Positions 1 through 10,300 of a DNA stretch of 30,939 bases are shown here, one piece after another. Where the stretch lies: positions 1-30,939 of the IMG/VR virus record IMGVR_UViG_3300021197_000426, one strand, 5' to 3'. A program made the position numbers and the translations under genes. The notes below the pieces were generated by a model, which was not told the origin of the DNA, did no database searches, and worked only from the letters and a program-made list of their open reading frames with translations. How positions within the stretch are numbered: the stretch's first letter is position 1; each line of letters opens with the position of its first letter. Source of the DNA: a virus.

Positions 1-2
1 TC

Positions 3-200
3 GGCACTGATGGATCTATCAAAGGACCTTGCGGAACGTCGAAGGATAAGAAAAACCCTGACCGTTGCCTCCCTAAAAGAAAGGCTCTTAGTCTTACGAA
101 ATCGGAGAGAGCAAGCACAGCTAGAAAGAAAAAGAAAGCAGGAGCCAGAGGAAAAACAGTCGTAGCAAATACACCTAAAGCGAAAGTAAAAACAGCATAA
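3..200 (+). CDS. C-terminal part of a small basic phage protein (DUF6321-like), truncated by the window edge
   Basis: The frame is open from the window edge to a TAA at 198-200. It encodes a lysine- and arginine-rich tail with two recognisable blocks, GPCGTSKDKKNPDRCLPKRK and LTKSERASTARKKKKAG. This pattern resembles short phage proteins usually annotated as DUF6321-type and found beside tail genes; the family name is from memory and not verified. Function is unknown; the charge suggests nucleic-acid or capsid binding. Its stop overlaps the next start as TAATG, so the two are translationally coupled. The N-terminus lies outside the window. Confidence 0.6.
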   Translation, partial: GTDGSIKGPCGTSKDKKNPDRCLPKRKALSLTKSERASTARKKKKAGARGKTVVANTPKAKVKTA

Positions 201-445
201 TGGCAGACAAATCAAAAATGAAGTGCAACGTGCCACGTCGTGAAGTTCAGGGCGGGAAGAAGTTTGTCGTGAAGGCCTGCCAAGGCGGAAAAGAAAAGAT
301 CGTAAGATTTGGCGATGCTAATATGAGCATCAAGAAGAACCAGCCTAAGCGCAAGGCGAGCTACTGCGCTCGCAGCGGCGGCATCAAAGGTAAGACTAAT
401 AAATTATCCGCTAACTATTGGAGCCGCAAGGCTTGGAACTGCTAA
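200..445 (+). CDS. Small basic cysteine-containing phage protein, unknown function
   Basis: An 81-residue basic protein that starts inside the stop codon of the preceding gene (TAATG). It contains four cysteines (KMKCNVPRR, VKACQGGK, SYCARSGG, ending in WNC) and a central stretch like KIVRFGDANMSIKKNQPKRK. Proteins with this KxVRFGDxxMxIKKxxPxRRxSFxAR pattern are common in marine phage genomes and have no assigned role. It sits just upstream of the large tail protein, so a structural or assembly role is possible, but that is inference. No Shine-Dalgarno sequence is present; expression probably depends on coupling. Confidence 0.8.
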   Translation: MADKSKMKCNVPRREVQGGKKFVVKACQGGKEKIVRFGDANMSIKKNQPKRKASYCARSGGIKGKTNKLSANYWSRKAWNC

Positions 446-463
446 CTCATAACGTAACAAACC

Positions 464-3025
464 TTGTCAAGATACACTACATACGGAGCAACTGATGACC
501 CCATCCAGGATGATATGGACGTGGGGTTCGTCGGGTTCAATACCTACAGCCGTCCCGACCAACTGCCTTCTGGTATGCTTGCCAATAGCTCAAATGGACG
601 CCTAGGTAAGAACGGAGAGTGGCAGGTTCGCAAGGGCATCAACGTAATAAAGGCGCCCTTTGCGTCTGGTGACGCTGTATTGCGTCTGCCTACTTCTGCC
701 GAAACTGAAGCCAATCCTGCAGTAGTTGGCTTACTTCCTACTACTATTAGATCCGCCTCTTTAGATGGTACCGCAAACAAGGTGTCAATTATTATTGATG
801 ACCCAACTCCATCCCTAGGGCACGCATTCGTAGTCGGAAACCAAGTTACTGTAGAAGGTTTAGTCGGAAGCCCTGACCCTAACGGTCTACATACGCTTAC
901 CGACGTGACCGACAATGGAGTTACCAAGACCCTTAAATATGCCTTAAGTGGCTCTGACGTAGCAGCTTACGGAGGTATTGCTTTGACCTTGCCATTTTCT
1001 TTGGACGACGGAGGCACCGAACCGCAGCTAACAACTCTGACTACGTCTCCCGTTATAGGTTTTAATATGGTCTTTGATTTGGGCGGGGTATCGGAAGTAT
1101 ACGCTAGTACAGCTTTTAGCGATCCTAACTCAGGCAACAATCAATTTGTAATTTTGGCTTCAAACATTAATGCAGTAGCTACAAATCTTGAGGATACAAG
1201 CGTTAGCGTAACTATGGGTTTCCCTGATGGCGAAAACGTTAGTCCGAACAGCAGTATGCTTCAGTCATTTAATAAGATTTTTATTTTTCGTGACGGACAA
1301 ACCGCACTGGAGAACAACAACTTTTTTAGTCCAATCAAAATTGCTTCGTCGAGCATGGATACGTCTTCTGTTGTAACGGCCAATACTTCTGCCAATCACA
1401 ATCTGGCTATTGGAAATGCAATTACAATATCTGGATTAACTGATTTTACTGCAGGAGAAAATCCAAACGGAACATTTGTTATTGCTTCAGTTCCCAGCAG
1501 CACAAGTTTTACTTATGTCATTGGATCAGGCGGTTCAACAACCGCCAAGACTTTTACGGTAAGTTCATCATCTTTAATTTCTCCAGGATTTAAATTTGTA
1601 AAAAGCGGAACTTACACTCAGCCTGTTCCTATGTCTTTGACCGACATTGATTACGCCAGTGGCATAGCGACCGCAACCGCTAGTTCTTCGGCGGTAGATA
1701 CACTCCTTGTCGGAGATGTATTAACATTTACGGATGCAGGTAGTTCAACGTATAATGCAGGTGATACCGTACGTGTTAAAAGCATTGATAGCGCAACTAC
1801 CTTTACCTTTAGTACTGATAAAGCAGACGCTACTAATAAAAACGGAATCGTTCAAAAACCAGTTTCTGTCGGTCTTGGTTTTACGCATATGCCTGCACCT
1901 GAATACGCAACGTATCACCAGCGCAGGTTGTTAATGCCCTTTAAATATAATGTAGCAGCTTCAGCAAATGCTTATCAATACCGAAGTATACTGGACGAAG
2001 TGATTTCGTCAGATGCGCTGGACTCCGATACTTACGATCAAATTTATGCTCAGTTTAGATTTAATGCAGGCACGTCGGACTTTAACGTAGGACTGCACTC
2101 ATTCTCGGACGACAACCTTTTGGTATTTAATCGCAACAGCATTCATCTGGTTCAAGGGGTTGGAGCTTCAGCAGTTGTAAAGTTAATTACAGACGAAGTA
2201 GGGTGCGTAGCAAGGCAGAGTATTATACAAGTCGGAAACAACGTGTTGTTTCTTTCTGACAATGGAGTATACGGCGCTAATTTCCAAGACCTATATAACC
2301 TGCGTGGAAACGAAGTCCCCCTGAGTTCTCCAATTAATTCTGTTATAGAGCGTATTAACCGAGACGTCTGGGACAAGAGCGTAGGTGTATACTTTGATAA
2401 TCGATATTACCTAGCTGTTCCGTTAGATAATAGCCGTGTTAACAATGCTATTTTAATCTTCAACTTCATTAACAAGCAATGGGAAAGTATTGATACAACT
2501 AATGCAACGAACTGGAATATTGCTAACTTAATCGTAGCTGGTAAAAAGTCCGACCGTGCCGTCTATGCAGTCAATACTTTGGGTGGGCTACACAGACTTG
2601 ACGCCCGTGTAGATGCAACCGACGTGCTCGCTACATCTATTCCAGTCAATGGCACGGAGGAAGAGGATCCTTACAATATACCTGCTTCAGTTACAACTAG
2701 GCAGTTTACCCTAGGAAGTATGGACCGCAAGCGTTGGAACAACCTAGAGCTGCACGTGCAATCATCACCCGACGAAGCGTCAAACCTAAATATTAGCGCA
2801 GAGCTAGAGAACCTTGACACTACTGTAGATATTGGTACTCTCAGTTCCCTTAATTCAAACTCAGTCCTAGCAGCCGACGAGGATGTTTCCGTCCGTGGTA
2901 GAATAGGTAACAAACGAGCATACGGAATGCAAGTCACCCTTAACAATACAGTTGGCCGACCTAGATTCAGAGGAATCAAAGTCGGCGGAGCTGAAGCATT
3001 TAGATCAACAAACAAAGCAATATAA
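464..3025 (+). CDS. Large tail structural protein (tubular/stopper-like) with FCCH-like repeats
   Basis: An 853-residue protein. The N-terminus (GFVGFNTYSRPDQLPSGMLA, then NGRLGKNG and VRKG) and the second half (VGNNVLFLSDNGVYGANF, DNRYYLAVPLD, FNFINKQWESID) match the general pattern of phage tail-tube or stopper proteins of the T7 gp12 kind, a beta-propeller nozzle at the tail tip. Roughly residues 105-160, 300-350 and 400-460 carry three repeats of the type xLxxGDxVTISGL...NGTFxVxSV...TFTY. These resemble the FCCH domain seen in many phage structural proteins and probably decorate the core. The start is TTG at 464, 18 bases after the previous stop and without an SD; ATG at 515 is the alternative. 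The repeat-bearing middle is visibly more A+T-rich than its flanks. Confidence 0.8.
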   Translation: MSRYTTYGATDDPIQDDMDVGFVGFNTYSRPDQLPSGMLANSSNGRLGKNGEWQVRKGINVIKAPFASGDAVLRLPTSAETEANPAVVGLLPTTIRSASLDGTANKVSIIIDDPTPSLGHAFVVGNQVTVEGLVGSPDPNGLHTLTDVTDNGVTKTLKYALSGSDVAAYGGIALTLPFSLDDGGTEPQLTTLTTSPVIGFNMVFDLGGVSEVYASTAFSDPNSGNNQFVILASNINAVATNLEDTSVSVTMGFPDGENVSPNSSMLQSFNKIFIFRDGQTALENNNFFSPIKIASSSMDTSSVVTANTSANHNLAIGNAITISGLTDFTAGENPNGTFVIASVPSSTSFTYVIGSGGSTTAKTFTVSSSSLISPGFKFVKSGTYTQPVPMSLTDIDYASGIATATASSSAVDTLLVGDVLTFTDAGSSTYNAGDTVRVKSIDSATTFTFSTDKADATNKNGIVQKPVSVGLGFTHMPAPEYATYHQRRLLMPFKYNVAASANAYQYRSILDEVISSDALDSDTYDQIYAQFRFNAGTSDFNVGLHSFSDDNLLVFNRNSIHLVQGVGASAVVKLITDEVGCVARQSIIQVGNNVLFLSDNGVYGANFQDLYNLRGNEVPLSSPINSVIERINRDVWDKSVGVYFDNRYYLAVPLDNSRVNNAILIFNFINKQWESIDTTNATNWNIANLIVAGKKSDRAVYAVNTLGGLHRLDARVDATDVLATSIPVNGTEEEDPYNIPASVTTRQFTLGSMDRKRWNNLELHVQSSPDEASNLNISAELENLDTTVDIGTLSSLNSNSVLAADEDVSVRGRIGNKRAYGMQVTLNNTVGRPRFRGIKVGGAEAFRSTNKAI

Positions 3026-3028
3026 GAT

Positions 3029-3649
3029 ATGGCAAGATTTATAACAGGAAATTCATTTGGCGCTACAGATGCGGTAACATCCGCAACTTTAAACAATGCT
3101 GTCAATAACGCTAAAATATCGACGGACTCTGTCGATGGGACTACAATAGAAATAAATTCTGATGCTCTTCGGATTAAGGACGGAGGGGTAGGATTTGCTA
3201 AATTGACGGACGTCATAGACAGCGACACAATGTCTGGCGCAACCGATACAAAATTAGCTACAGCCGAAAGCATCAAGGCCTATGTTGACAATAATTCAGG
3301 TTTAAGAGCTAGCACGGCTACAGGAACGATAACCATTGCAAGCGCAAATACTTTTCAGGACTTCGATCTTTCTTCGGTTGTTGGCTCAAACAAGGCTATG
3401 GTTATAATGGAGGTATTCGACGCAAACGTAAGTGGTAGGACTATATTTTTTAGAACGAAGGGGTCATCCGTCTCGCCCTATGGTGCTTCAAATCAAGCTG
3501 GTTCAAATACAGCTTTATTAGGTACTTTTGACAACGGTAACACCGTTATTGTAACAACTGATTCATCGGGAGTCCTTGAAGTTCTTACAGGGGGGTTGGC
3601 TTTAAGTAACGTAAAGTATGCAGTCCAAGCCTTTCAAGTAATCTCTTAA
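3029..3649 (+). CDS. Short tail fibre/appendage protein A (paralogue of the next gene)
   Basis: A 206-residue protein. Residues about 40-88 contain a module (KDGGVGFAKLTDVIDSDTM, then TKLATAESIKAYVD) that recurs almost unchanged in the following gene, while the C-terminal 115 residues are unrelated. A shared proximal half with a different distal half is typical of fibres that dock on one adaptor and carry different receptor-binding tips. The distal part is a low-complexity beta-rich domain full of S, T, G and V, ending in VQAFQVIS. It starts three bases after the tail protein stop with no SD. The fibre assignment rests on context and modular shape, not on a recognised tip domain. Confidence 0.7.
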   Translation: MARFITGNSFGATDAVTSATLNNAVNNAKISTDSVDGTTIEINSDALRIKDGGVGFAKLTDVIDSDTMSGATDTKLATAESIKAYVDNNSGLRASTATGTITIASANTFQDFDLSSVVGSNKAMVIMEVFDANVSGRTIFFRTKGSSVSPYGASNQAGSNTALLGTFDNGNTVIVTTDSSGVLEVLTGGLALSNVKYAVQAFQVIS

Positions 3650-3661
3650 ACATTTAATACT

Positions 3662-4213
3662 ATGCCTATCTTAACTAAAGGGACAACGTTTTCTAACGGC
3701 GAGCAACTTACCGCTGACAAGCTCAATGACTTGCTTGACCAGGCTACGTTTAACCAGGGAGCTACCGACAGTAGCTCCACTACAATCAATTCGTCGGGTC
3801 AACTTATAGTGAAGGACGGAGGAGTAACCTTCGCAAAACTAGGAGATGTTATTGACAGCGATACAATGACTGGAGCAAGTGCGACCAAGTTAGCTACCTC
3901 TGAAAGCATAAAGGCTTACGTGGACAGTAATCCTAATTTTACGCCGAGTACATATGCTAGTGAAGAGAGCGTAACTTTTCCCAATGGTCTAATAATGAAG
4001 TTTGGCACAGTAACGGTTTCGGCTAATACTACTACTGCCGTAAACTTTGGAACAGCTTTTAATGCTACCGTTAGCGCACAACTTACCTATCAAGAAGCCA
4101 GCGTTAATGATAGATATAGTATAAAAATTGATTCCCTTAGTAATTCAACTTTAACCATCCGTGATACTTCTTCATTTACTGGAACAGTTCATTGGCAAGT
4201 AATTGGTAGATAA
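3662..4213 (+). CDS. Short tail fibre/appendage protein B, gp53-like C-terminal tip
   Basis: A 183-residue paralogue of the preceding protein. It shares the module KDGGVTFAKLGDVIDSDTM plus TKLATSESIKAYVD at residues 50-88. The C-terminus begins FPNGLIMKFGTVTV and ends FTGTVHWQVIGR. A strand with FPNGL..x.G and a terminal W-x-xIGx match the C-terminal domain of phage gp53-like tail fibres, a trimeric receptor-binding tip, as far as I can judge by pattern. It overlaps the next gene as TAATG. The tip domain suggests host surface recognition. Confidence 0.72.
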   Translation: MPILTKGTTFSNGEQLTADKLNDLLDQATFNQGATDSSSTTINSSGQLIVKDGGVTFAKLGDVIDSDTMTGASATKLATSESIKAYVDSNPNFTPSTYASEESVTFPNGLIMKFGTVTVSANTTTAVNFGTAFNATVSAQLTYQEASVNDRYSIKIDSLSNSTLTIRDTSSFTGTVHWQVIGR

Positions 4214-4695
4214 TGAATCCTCTCCTGCAATCAGTTCAAATAGCATTGCAAAATGCTACACAAAAAGAAGCCATTGCCTTCATAGATAAGGTAGTGGATT
4301 TCTGTGCTGAAAACGAGAACGGCAAAGTGCTGGCTGGATGGCCTGAGGATTTAATACAACTGCTTGTTGCCTACCATATTGCGAAGGATACATTTATTGT
4401 CGAGCAGAACGACGAAGGGGATATTACAGCTTTAGGTATGTGGTATAATTGCGATGCGGACTCCGACTGGAGTTTTATTGAAAACTGGGAACCAGATAGT
4501 AAAGATTCTGACGGTATATTTATTGGTTTCCTTCACGCTAACAGTAATGATTTATTTAAAAAAATAACGAAAAAGTTTTTAGAGGTATGCCCAGAGGCTA
4601 TGCAAAAAAAACTAATAATGATGCGTCACAGAAGTGGAGCAATAAAACGAGTTGAAAGTAATCACAGACTATTTAGTAAAATACTAGCGATATAA
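4213..4695 (+). CDS. GNAT-like acyltransferase-type phage protein (tentative)
   Basis: A 160-residue protein that starts within the stop codon of the fibre gene. The pattern WPEDLIQLLVAYHIAKDTFI, then LGMWYNCDADSDW, ENWEPDSKDSDGIFIGFLHA and a late MMRHRSGAIKRV resembles small phage proteins that are often labelled GNAT or toxin-activating lysine acyltransferase-like and lie next to tail or ejection genes. No clear Q/RxxGxG/A acetyl-CoA loop is visible, so the enzyme call is weak. It could modify a virion protein, or act as a chaperone for the adjacent fibres. Confidence 0.45.
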   Translation: MNPLLQSVQIALQNATQKEAIAFIDKVVDFCAENENGKVLAGWPEDLIQLLVAYHIAKDTFIVEQNDEGDITALGMWYNCDADSDWSFIENWEPDSKDSDGIFIGFLHANSNDLFKKITKKFLEVCPEAMQKKLIMMRHRSGAIKRVESNHRLFSKILAI

Positions 4696-4699
4696 CATT

Positions 4700-6523
4700 A
4701 TGGGAGGATCATCATCACCAAAACAACCAGCACCTATTGACCCAGGAGAGTCAATGGGCGAATACTTATTCGGAAAGGGCTTTAAGTCTTTTGAGGGCAT
4801 TACGGACCCTAGACTTCAGGATCGATTGATTGGCGCAGAAGCTACATATCGTCCCCAATATGCTGCGCTAGAGCTTGCCGACATTAACACATTTGCTACT
4901 GGTCTAGCAGAAAGGGCTAACCCAGAGTATGAAAAAATCCAGGGCGAACTTGCCGCACTGAGGGCTGGTCAAGAATTACAGACAATGGGCGGTGCCGATC
5001 GCAAGGCCGCTCTTGAAGCTCAAGCACTGAAGTTGTTTCCCCTTGAGACTATGCAAACTAAAGGACGCAGGGGTAGCTATATGGCGTTCAGTAAGGAAAA
5101 CGAAAAGCAACGAAAAGAATATATAAAGATAGGTATGTCGGGGGCCCAAGATCGAGAGGCACGGATTGCCCAGCTTGAGACTCAGTTAGAATCTACGCCT
5201 GAAAGACTTGATGCACAAAAAGGTCTATTTGATTTACTAAAACTTCAATCAGAAGAGGCGGGTAAATTACAGCGCAGCGAATTAGGCAAGCAACGTCAAG
5301 CCGACGTAGATGCACTGCGGGAGTTCTCACCGCAAGTAGTCCAAGCTAACCGTGACGCTGACCCGTTTAGTACAATGCTAGCTAACGAGGCTACAGATAG
5401 AGCGATGGACCCACGCCTAGCGGAGAAAGGTCAGGCTCTTCTTGATGCTAAAATGGTAGCCGCAAGTGCGGCAGAAAGTGCGTTGAACCAAAGCGGATTG
5501 TCTAACATAAACGCAAAGCGTGAAGCTGCTAGTGCAGCGGAGCGTGAGCTTAACAAGGTAGGGATGTCCTTGTCTGATTTAGAACCAACTGAGCAGGAGG
5601 CTATACTGTCTGGTCGAGGAATGGAGTTCGCAGCGTCCACTGGAGAACTTACCGCCCTTGAAAAACGAAGAGCGCAGCAGTCCTCACGGGAGGCCTCTAT
5701 TGCTCGTGGAAGAGGTATGGATCAAAGCGCTGTATATGGTGAGATGGAAGCTCGTATGGCTGAGGAGCTAAACAAACAGGAGCGTGAGATTGCTCTGGGT
5801 GCAAGTTTATTAGGTCAACAGGCTGATATGCGCTTAAATAGATTAGGTAAAGGCGCAGGTATTCTTGGTCAAGCTGAAGCTATGAATGCTCAACGCAGGG
5901 CGGAGCAGTTACAACGTCAGAAATTTGGTGCTAGTTCGCTTGCTCAAGCGGGAGCTATGGAGCAACAACGAAGAGATTATCAGTTGCAACAACAGAAACT
6001 AGGTTCGGATTTACTTGCCAGGGCTGACCAGCAACTCGCAGGAGCATTTGCTCTGAACCGCAATCTAGCGGGCGACGCAGGTAACGTCATCCTAGGTCGT
6101 CCTTCTGCTTCTGTTGCTCTTGGTGGTCAAATGCTAGGACAGGCACAGCAAGCTGCAGCGGGACCAATGGGACCTCAGTTATTTGATCCTAACGTAGGTC
6201 TTAATATGGCCTTGCAACAGCGAGGACAGGACGTTACGTTCCAGGGTATGCAAGCACAGGCTGATGCAGCTAGTAGTGCTGGTATGATGGGTGGACTTGG
6301 TAGTGCCTTGGGTGCATTTACATTGCCTTGCTGGGTAGCCCGTGAGGTCTACGGCATTGAGAATCCTAAGTGGCTAGAGTTCCGTGAATGGATGCTAAAC
6401 GACTCACCGAGTTGGTTCCGCAATACGTATATTAAATACGGAGAACGCTTTGCTAAGTTCATCTCCAACAAGCCACGTATCAAATCAATTATCCGCAAGT
6501 GGATGAATACAAAAATCAAATAA
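4700..6523 (+). CDS. Internal virion / DNA ejection protein with C-terminal CWVAREVYG domain
   Basis: A 607-residue protein. It begins MGGSSSPKQPAPIDPGESMG, a glycine/serine/proline-rich head common in phage ejection proteins. Residues about 60-500 are alanine-, glutamine- and glutamate-rich with long heptad-like helices (EKRRAQQSSREASIARGRG and similar), so mostly coiled coil. The last 70 residues form a distinct domain, CWVAREVYG..NPKWLEFREWML...PSWFRNTYIKYG, which I recognise as a conserved C-terminal module of podovirus-like internal core proteins; its exact function is not established. It lies directly before two further ejection candidates with spacings of 1 and 16 bases, in the gp14-gp15-gp16-like order of T7 relatives. 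Confidence 0.75.
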   Translation: MGGSSSPKQPAPIDPGESMGEYLFGKGFKSFEGITDPRLQDRLIGAEATYRPQYAALELADINTFATGLAERANPEYEKIQGELAALRAGQELQTMGGADRKAALEAQALKLFPLETMQTKGRRGSYMAFSKENEKQRKEYIKIGMSGAQDREARIAQLETQLESTPERLDAQKGLFDLLKLQSEEAGKLQRSELGKQRQADVDALREFSPQVVQANRDADPFSTMLANEATDRAMDPRLAEKGQALLDAKMVAASAAESALNQSGLSNINAKREAASAAERELNKVGMSLSDLEPTEQEAILSGRGMEFAASTGELTALEKRRAQQSSREASIARGRGMDQSAVYGEMEARMAEELNKQEREIALGASLLGQQADMRLNRLGKGAGILGQAEAMNAQRRAEQLQRQKFGASSLAQAGAMEQQRRDYQLQQQKLGSDLLARADQQLAGAFALNRNLAGDAGNVILGRPSASVALGGQMLGQAQQAAAGPMGPQLFDPNVGLNMALQQRGQDVTFQGMQAQADAASSAGMMGGLGSALGAFTLPCWVAREVYGIENPKWLEFREWMLNDSPSWFRNTYIKYGERFAKFISNKPRIKSIIRKWMNTKIK

Positions 6524-6524
6524 T

Positions 6525-7376
6525 ATGGCATTTCAATCAGGATCAACAATTCGACCAGAACTGGCAAACGCAGACTACAGCGGCTTCATAAATGCCGCTA
6601 ACATACGGGCGAACGCAATGGCTAATCTCGGCTCAAAGATTGGCTCAGTCATTGAGGAATACAAAGAGAAAAAACAAGAGAAGATTGAAAGGGATAACTT
6701 TTCCGCTGCACTAATGCCGTACGCTACAAGAATGACAGGTGGAGATGCAGAAGAAGCAAAAAACATCGTTAATCTTTTTGCTAACAATCCTAAAAATGCT
6801 GCTGTGGTTATGCAATTTATGGAGCTTGGACAGGAACAAGAAAAAGCTGAGTTAAATCAACAAGTCCTAGATCAGTTCAACCAAGGAAATATTAGCGCAC
6901 AAGAAGCACTTTCAATGGGCGCTGATCCCTCTAGTATTGCTGCGGTTCAGGGTGTTACTGAAGGACTGGATGCCAAGAAGTTTAACGAGTCGGTAACCTT
7001 AGCCGCAGAGTCAGTCAACGGTACATATGATCCATCTCAAAACGGAATCGTAGTAGATACTAATGGGTTCTTACCAGGCGGTAAAGAAGTTATTCCACTT
7101 TCCGATCCTATGTTTGCTAATTTCTTTGCGACAGCCAAGGGTCAGACTATGACTGGCAGAGGCTTTGATGTACTCGGAACAATGTCTGATGCCGAAGCTA
7201 ATACAGGTGAAATGCAGGGTAAGGTTATAGAAAGTGTAGTAACTGAACCTGCTATACAAAAAGATCCAACGACTTCTAACAGGTCTTTTCAGCGTAAAAA
7301 TCGTCAACCTTTTGTTTTGCCAGAATTAAAACCTGAGCAACGCAAAGGCGGACAAAGAGGATATCGCCCATTTTAA
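6525..7376 (+). CDS. Internal virion protein (small, helical)
   Basis: A 283-residue, largely helical protein that starts one base after the preceding stop. It opens MAFQSGSTIRPELANADYSG, followed by a helical region (NLGSKIGSVIEEYKEKKQEK) typical of phage internal core proteins of similar size. It has a glutamine/glutamate-rich middle and a basic, proline-containing tail (RKNRQPFVLPELKPEQRKGG). No enzymatic motif is seen. Its position between the CWVAREVYG-type protein and the giant ejection protein makes a role in the internal core and genome ejection the best guess. Confidence 0.65.
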   Translation: MAFQSGSTIRPELANADYSGFINAANIRANAMANLGSKIGSVIEEYKEKKQEKIERDNFSAALMPYATRMTGGDAEEAKNIVNLFANNPKNAAVVMQFMELGQEQEKAELNQQVLDQFNQGNISAQEALSMGADPSSIAAVQGVTEGLDAKKFNESVTLAAESVNGTYDPSQNGIVVDTNGFLPGGKEVIPLSDPMFANFFATAKGQTMTGRGFDVLGTMSDAEANTGEMQGKVIESVVTEPAIQKDPTTSNRSFQRKNRQPFVLPELKPEQRKGGQRGYRPF

Positions 7377-7392
7377 AAAGCAAACCAATCAT

Positions 7393-10300
7393 ATGGCAGT
7401 AAGCATCGTACGAGGTCCTGACGGTCGGCAGCACAAGGTGCAGCACCCTGACGGGATTGCATCTTCTCAAATAATTAAATATGCTCAGCGTGAGATAGCC
7501 TCTGTTGCTAACGCAGAGGACTCCTTCGTCGTAGACGTAGGTAAGGGATTATTTACTGGCGGTTCTCAGGCGGCTGTTAGTTCAGCCGCTGGTGTTACGC
7601 AGTGGATGGGGCAGTCATTTGGTAGTGATAGCTTACTACAGGCCGCCGAAGATATGCGGCAGTACAGCCAGGGGATCGGCGATCAGGCTGGTTTAGACGA
7701 AGACTTCCGTGAGTCTTTCTTCGGTCAAGTCGTTCAGGGCTTGGGTCAGGTACCCGTTACTATTGGGGCAGGTGCAGTAGGTTTTGCCGTCGCTGGACCA
7801 GTAGGTATGTACGGCGCAGCCGCCTTGACTACAGGTGGACAGATGACCTCTGAGTTCTTGACGGACATGGAGCAGACTATTGGCAAACAGTACACGGACT
7901 TTAACGGGTCTGAAAAAGAAGCTGCACTAAAGGGTATGCTAGCGCAGACAGCACTAGGTACAACCCTTGAGCTGGCCGCCGTAGGCAAAGCCGTAAAGCC
8001 TTTACTTCGTAGAGTTAAAAGCGGCAAGGGCGTATCTTCTAAGGCACTTAAAAAAGCTATAGATCAAGACAAGAGTGCACTGCGTGAAATAGTCGAGTCA
8101 GGTTTAGCGGAGGGCTTCACCGAAGCCTCTCAAGGGCAGTCGCTAGATACTCTAGCTTCCATGCTTTACGACGAGGACCGTGAACTAATCACGATGGATA
8201 CACTTAAGCGCAGATCCTTGGAGTTCGGGGTAGGTGCAATCGTAGGCGGAACTGTAAGCGCTGGTGCCCAGGTTCTTGGTAGCCCAGGCAAGACTAGCAC
8301 AACCAATAAAGACTTAGGCAAGCCCGTCGAAGGACGGTCTGAAGTATCTGTCCCTCGGGAAATTCAAGTAACCTACAAGCCAGTAGACGGCAATACTACT
8401 ACTGTTACCCTGGCCGTTGATGAAGGCGAGGACTCTGCCGCTGCAGCAGAAAGAATACTAGAGGGTCGATACGACCCGAACGTAGGTCTGCAGGTCACCG
8501 AACTCGGAGAGCAGATGCCTCTTGACGTGGTTCTTGGCGAGGAGAAAGACGACGTATTAGAAGAAGACGTACCCGTAGATCCTGTGCCTGTTGAGCAGGC
8601 ACCAACTCCTGCACCAGAGCCTACCCCAGGGCAAGCACCCGAAGAAACAGAGACTCCTATACCAGCACAGCGTGATTACCGCAACGTCAAGGTAGGCGAT
8701 ACCATTGAGATTGTAGGCGTAAACGGCAAGACCAAACAAGTCGAGGCCATAGGTATCTCTGATGAATCTGGATTGATTAGATTTAAAAGAGAAGACGGCA
8801 CTATTGGGATAACGGGAAATGAAGTAGACTCACAGTTTTCAGACGTTAACTCTCCTGATTATGTTCTGCAATCTTCATCTACGGGCCAGGGAACTAGGGG
8901 CAAAAGCATTAAAAAATTATTCAACGATGAGCTTGATGCTTTAGAAAGAACTATAAATAAAAGGCTTGAAGAGGTTCCAGAACTTAGAGACCCTAACAAT
9001 CAATCTGCTCGAGAAAACATTGCTGACCTTAACGCTATAAAACTAGAGCGCAGCCGAAGAGGGCAGGCGCCTACAGCGCCTACTCCTACCCCAACTCCTG
9101 CACCAGAGCCGTCCGTAGAGACGGCACCTGAGTTTGAGGAAGAAGCTATATCTTTTCCTCTTCCTCAAGAGTTTAAGATCTCTCGCAGGATGGCCAGGTC
9201 TACGCCGAAATACAATAGCGCTGAGGTTAACTATGCTTCTGACTTAGAGCTTGCCGTTTACATAGCCAGCGGTAAGGGCAAGAACGCAGGCAGCGTTCGT
9301 GCTGAATTAATTGAATCAGGATTTTCTCCTGCGCAAATTAATGCAATGAGCAAGGATGTCCGTTCGCAGATGCGTAGGCAATACGATGCTGGCAGGCCTA
9401 TATCAGTTAAGATTAGTTCAGACATAACTGCCCAGGCATCAGGGGTCGATCGCCGCACACTGTCCTTCAAGGACGTTTTGAAGCGCACTCCAGAGATCCA
9501 AGAGCAAGCCAAGATACTTAAGGAAAACATCAAGGCTGGTGATCGTCAGCAAAGCCGCAAGGTAGCAGAGGTTGCAGATGAGTTTAAGTCAGTGCACGCT
9601 TACGATTTTGTGCCTGCACCTGAGACTAACTCAGATATGCGTACTGCTTTGAAAGAGAATCAAGTTCCTTTCTTGAACGCAGCAGTTCTTGATGGGAAAC
9701 GAGTAGCCATGCGCTTAGACATTCCCGCATACAAAAATTACGGAACTTGGGTTCCTGTAATTCACGAACCGAAAGGCAACTTTCAAGCTGGCGAGAAACT
9801 TTCGTATCAATCTACAGGGGTTCTTGAAAACGTGCAGCTTGGCGTGGCTGGTAAGGGAATCGCCGCCTTAAATATAGCAACTGGAAAAGACAAAGGAACT
9901 ATAGCTACGATTATAGGAACATACAAAAATGTAACTCCTACTCAAGCCAAGAAGATGGCCGACAAGGCCCTCAAAGATCCGTCTTACATACAAGTGGGCA
10001 TGGACCCAGAGCGCAGAGGTTACTTCTACAACCGTGAAACAATGAAAGAGGTGATTGCTGGCGACGAAGCAATCCAAGTTGGACCTCTTGTCTTAGTTAA
10101 GAATCCAGTATACGGAGCTACACCTAGTAATGAATACCTATCTTTAGGACAAGAAGCTGTAGCCCAGGATGTAGTGGCCGAGGCGGCACCGTTTACTGCA
10201 CCGCAAAAAGCTCCTCTGTCTCACGTTGAACAATCGGACATCATTGATATGGATGCCCTTATTGATGACATCGTAGAGAATGATATACCAGTATGGTTCT

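Noticed and set aside
2671-3276. 201-codon - strand frame across the tail and fibre genes
   Set aside because: Shadow of two well-supported + strand genes; no family pattern.
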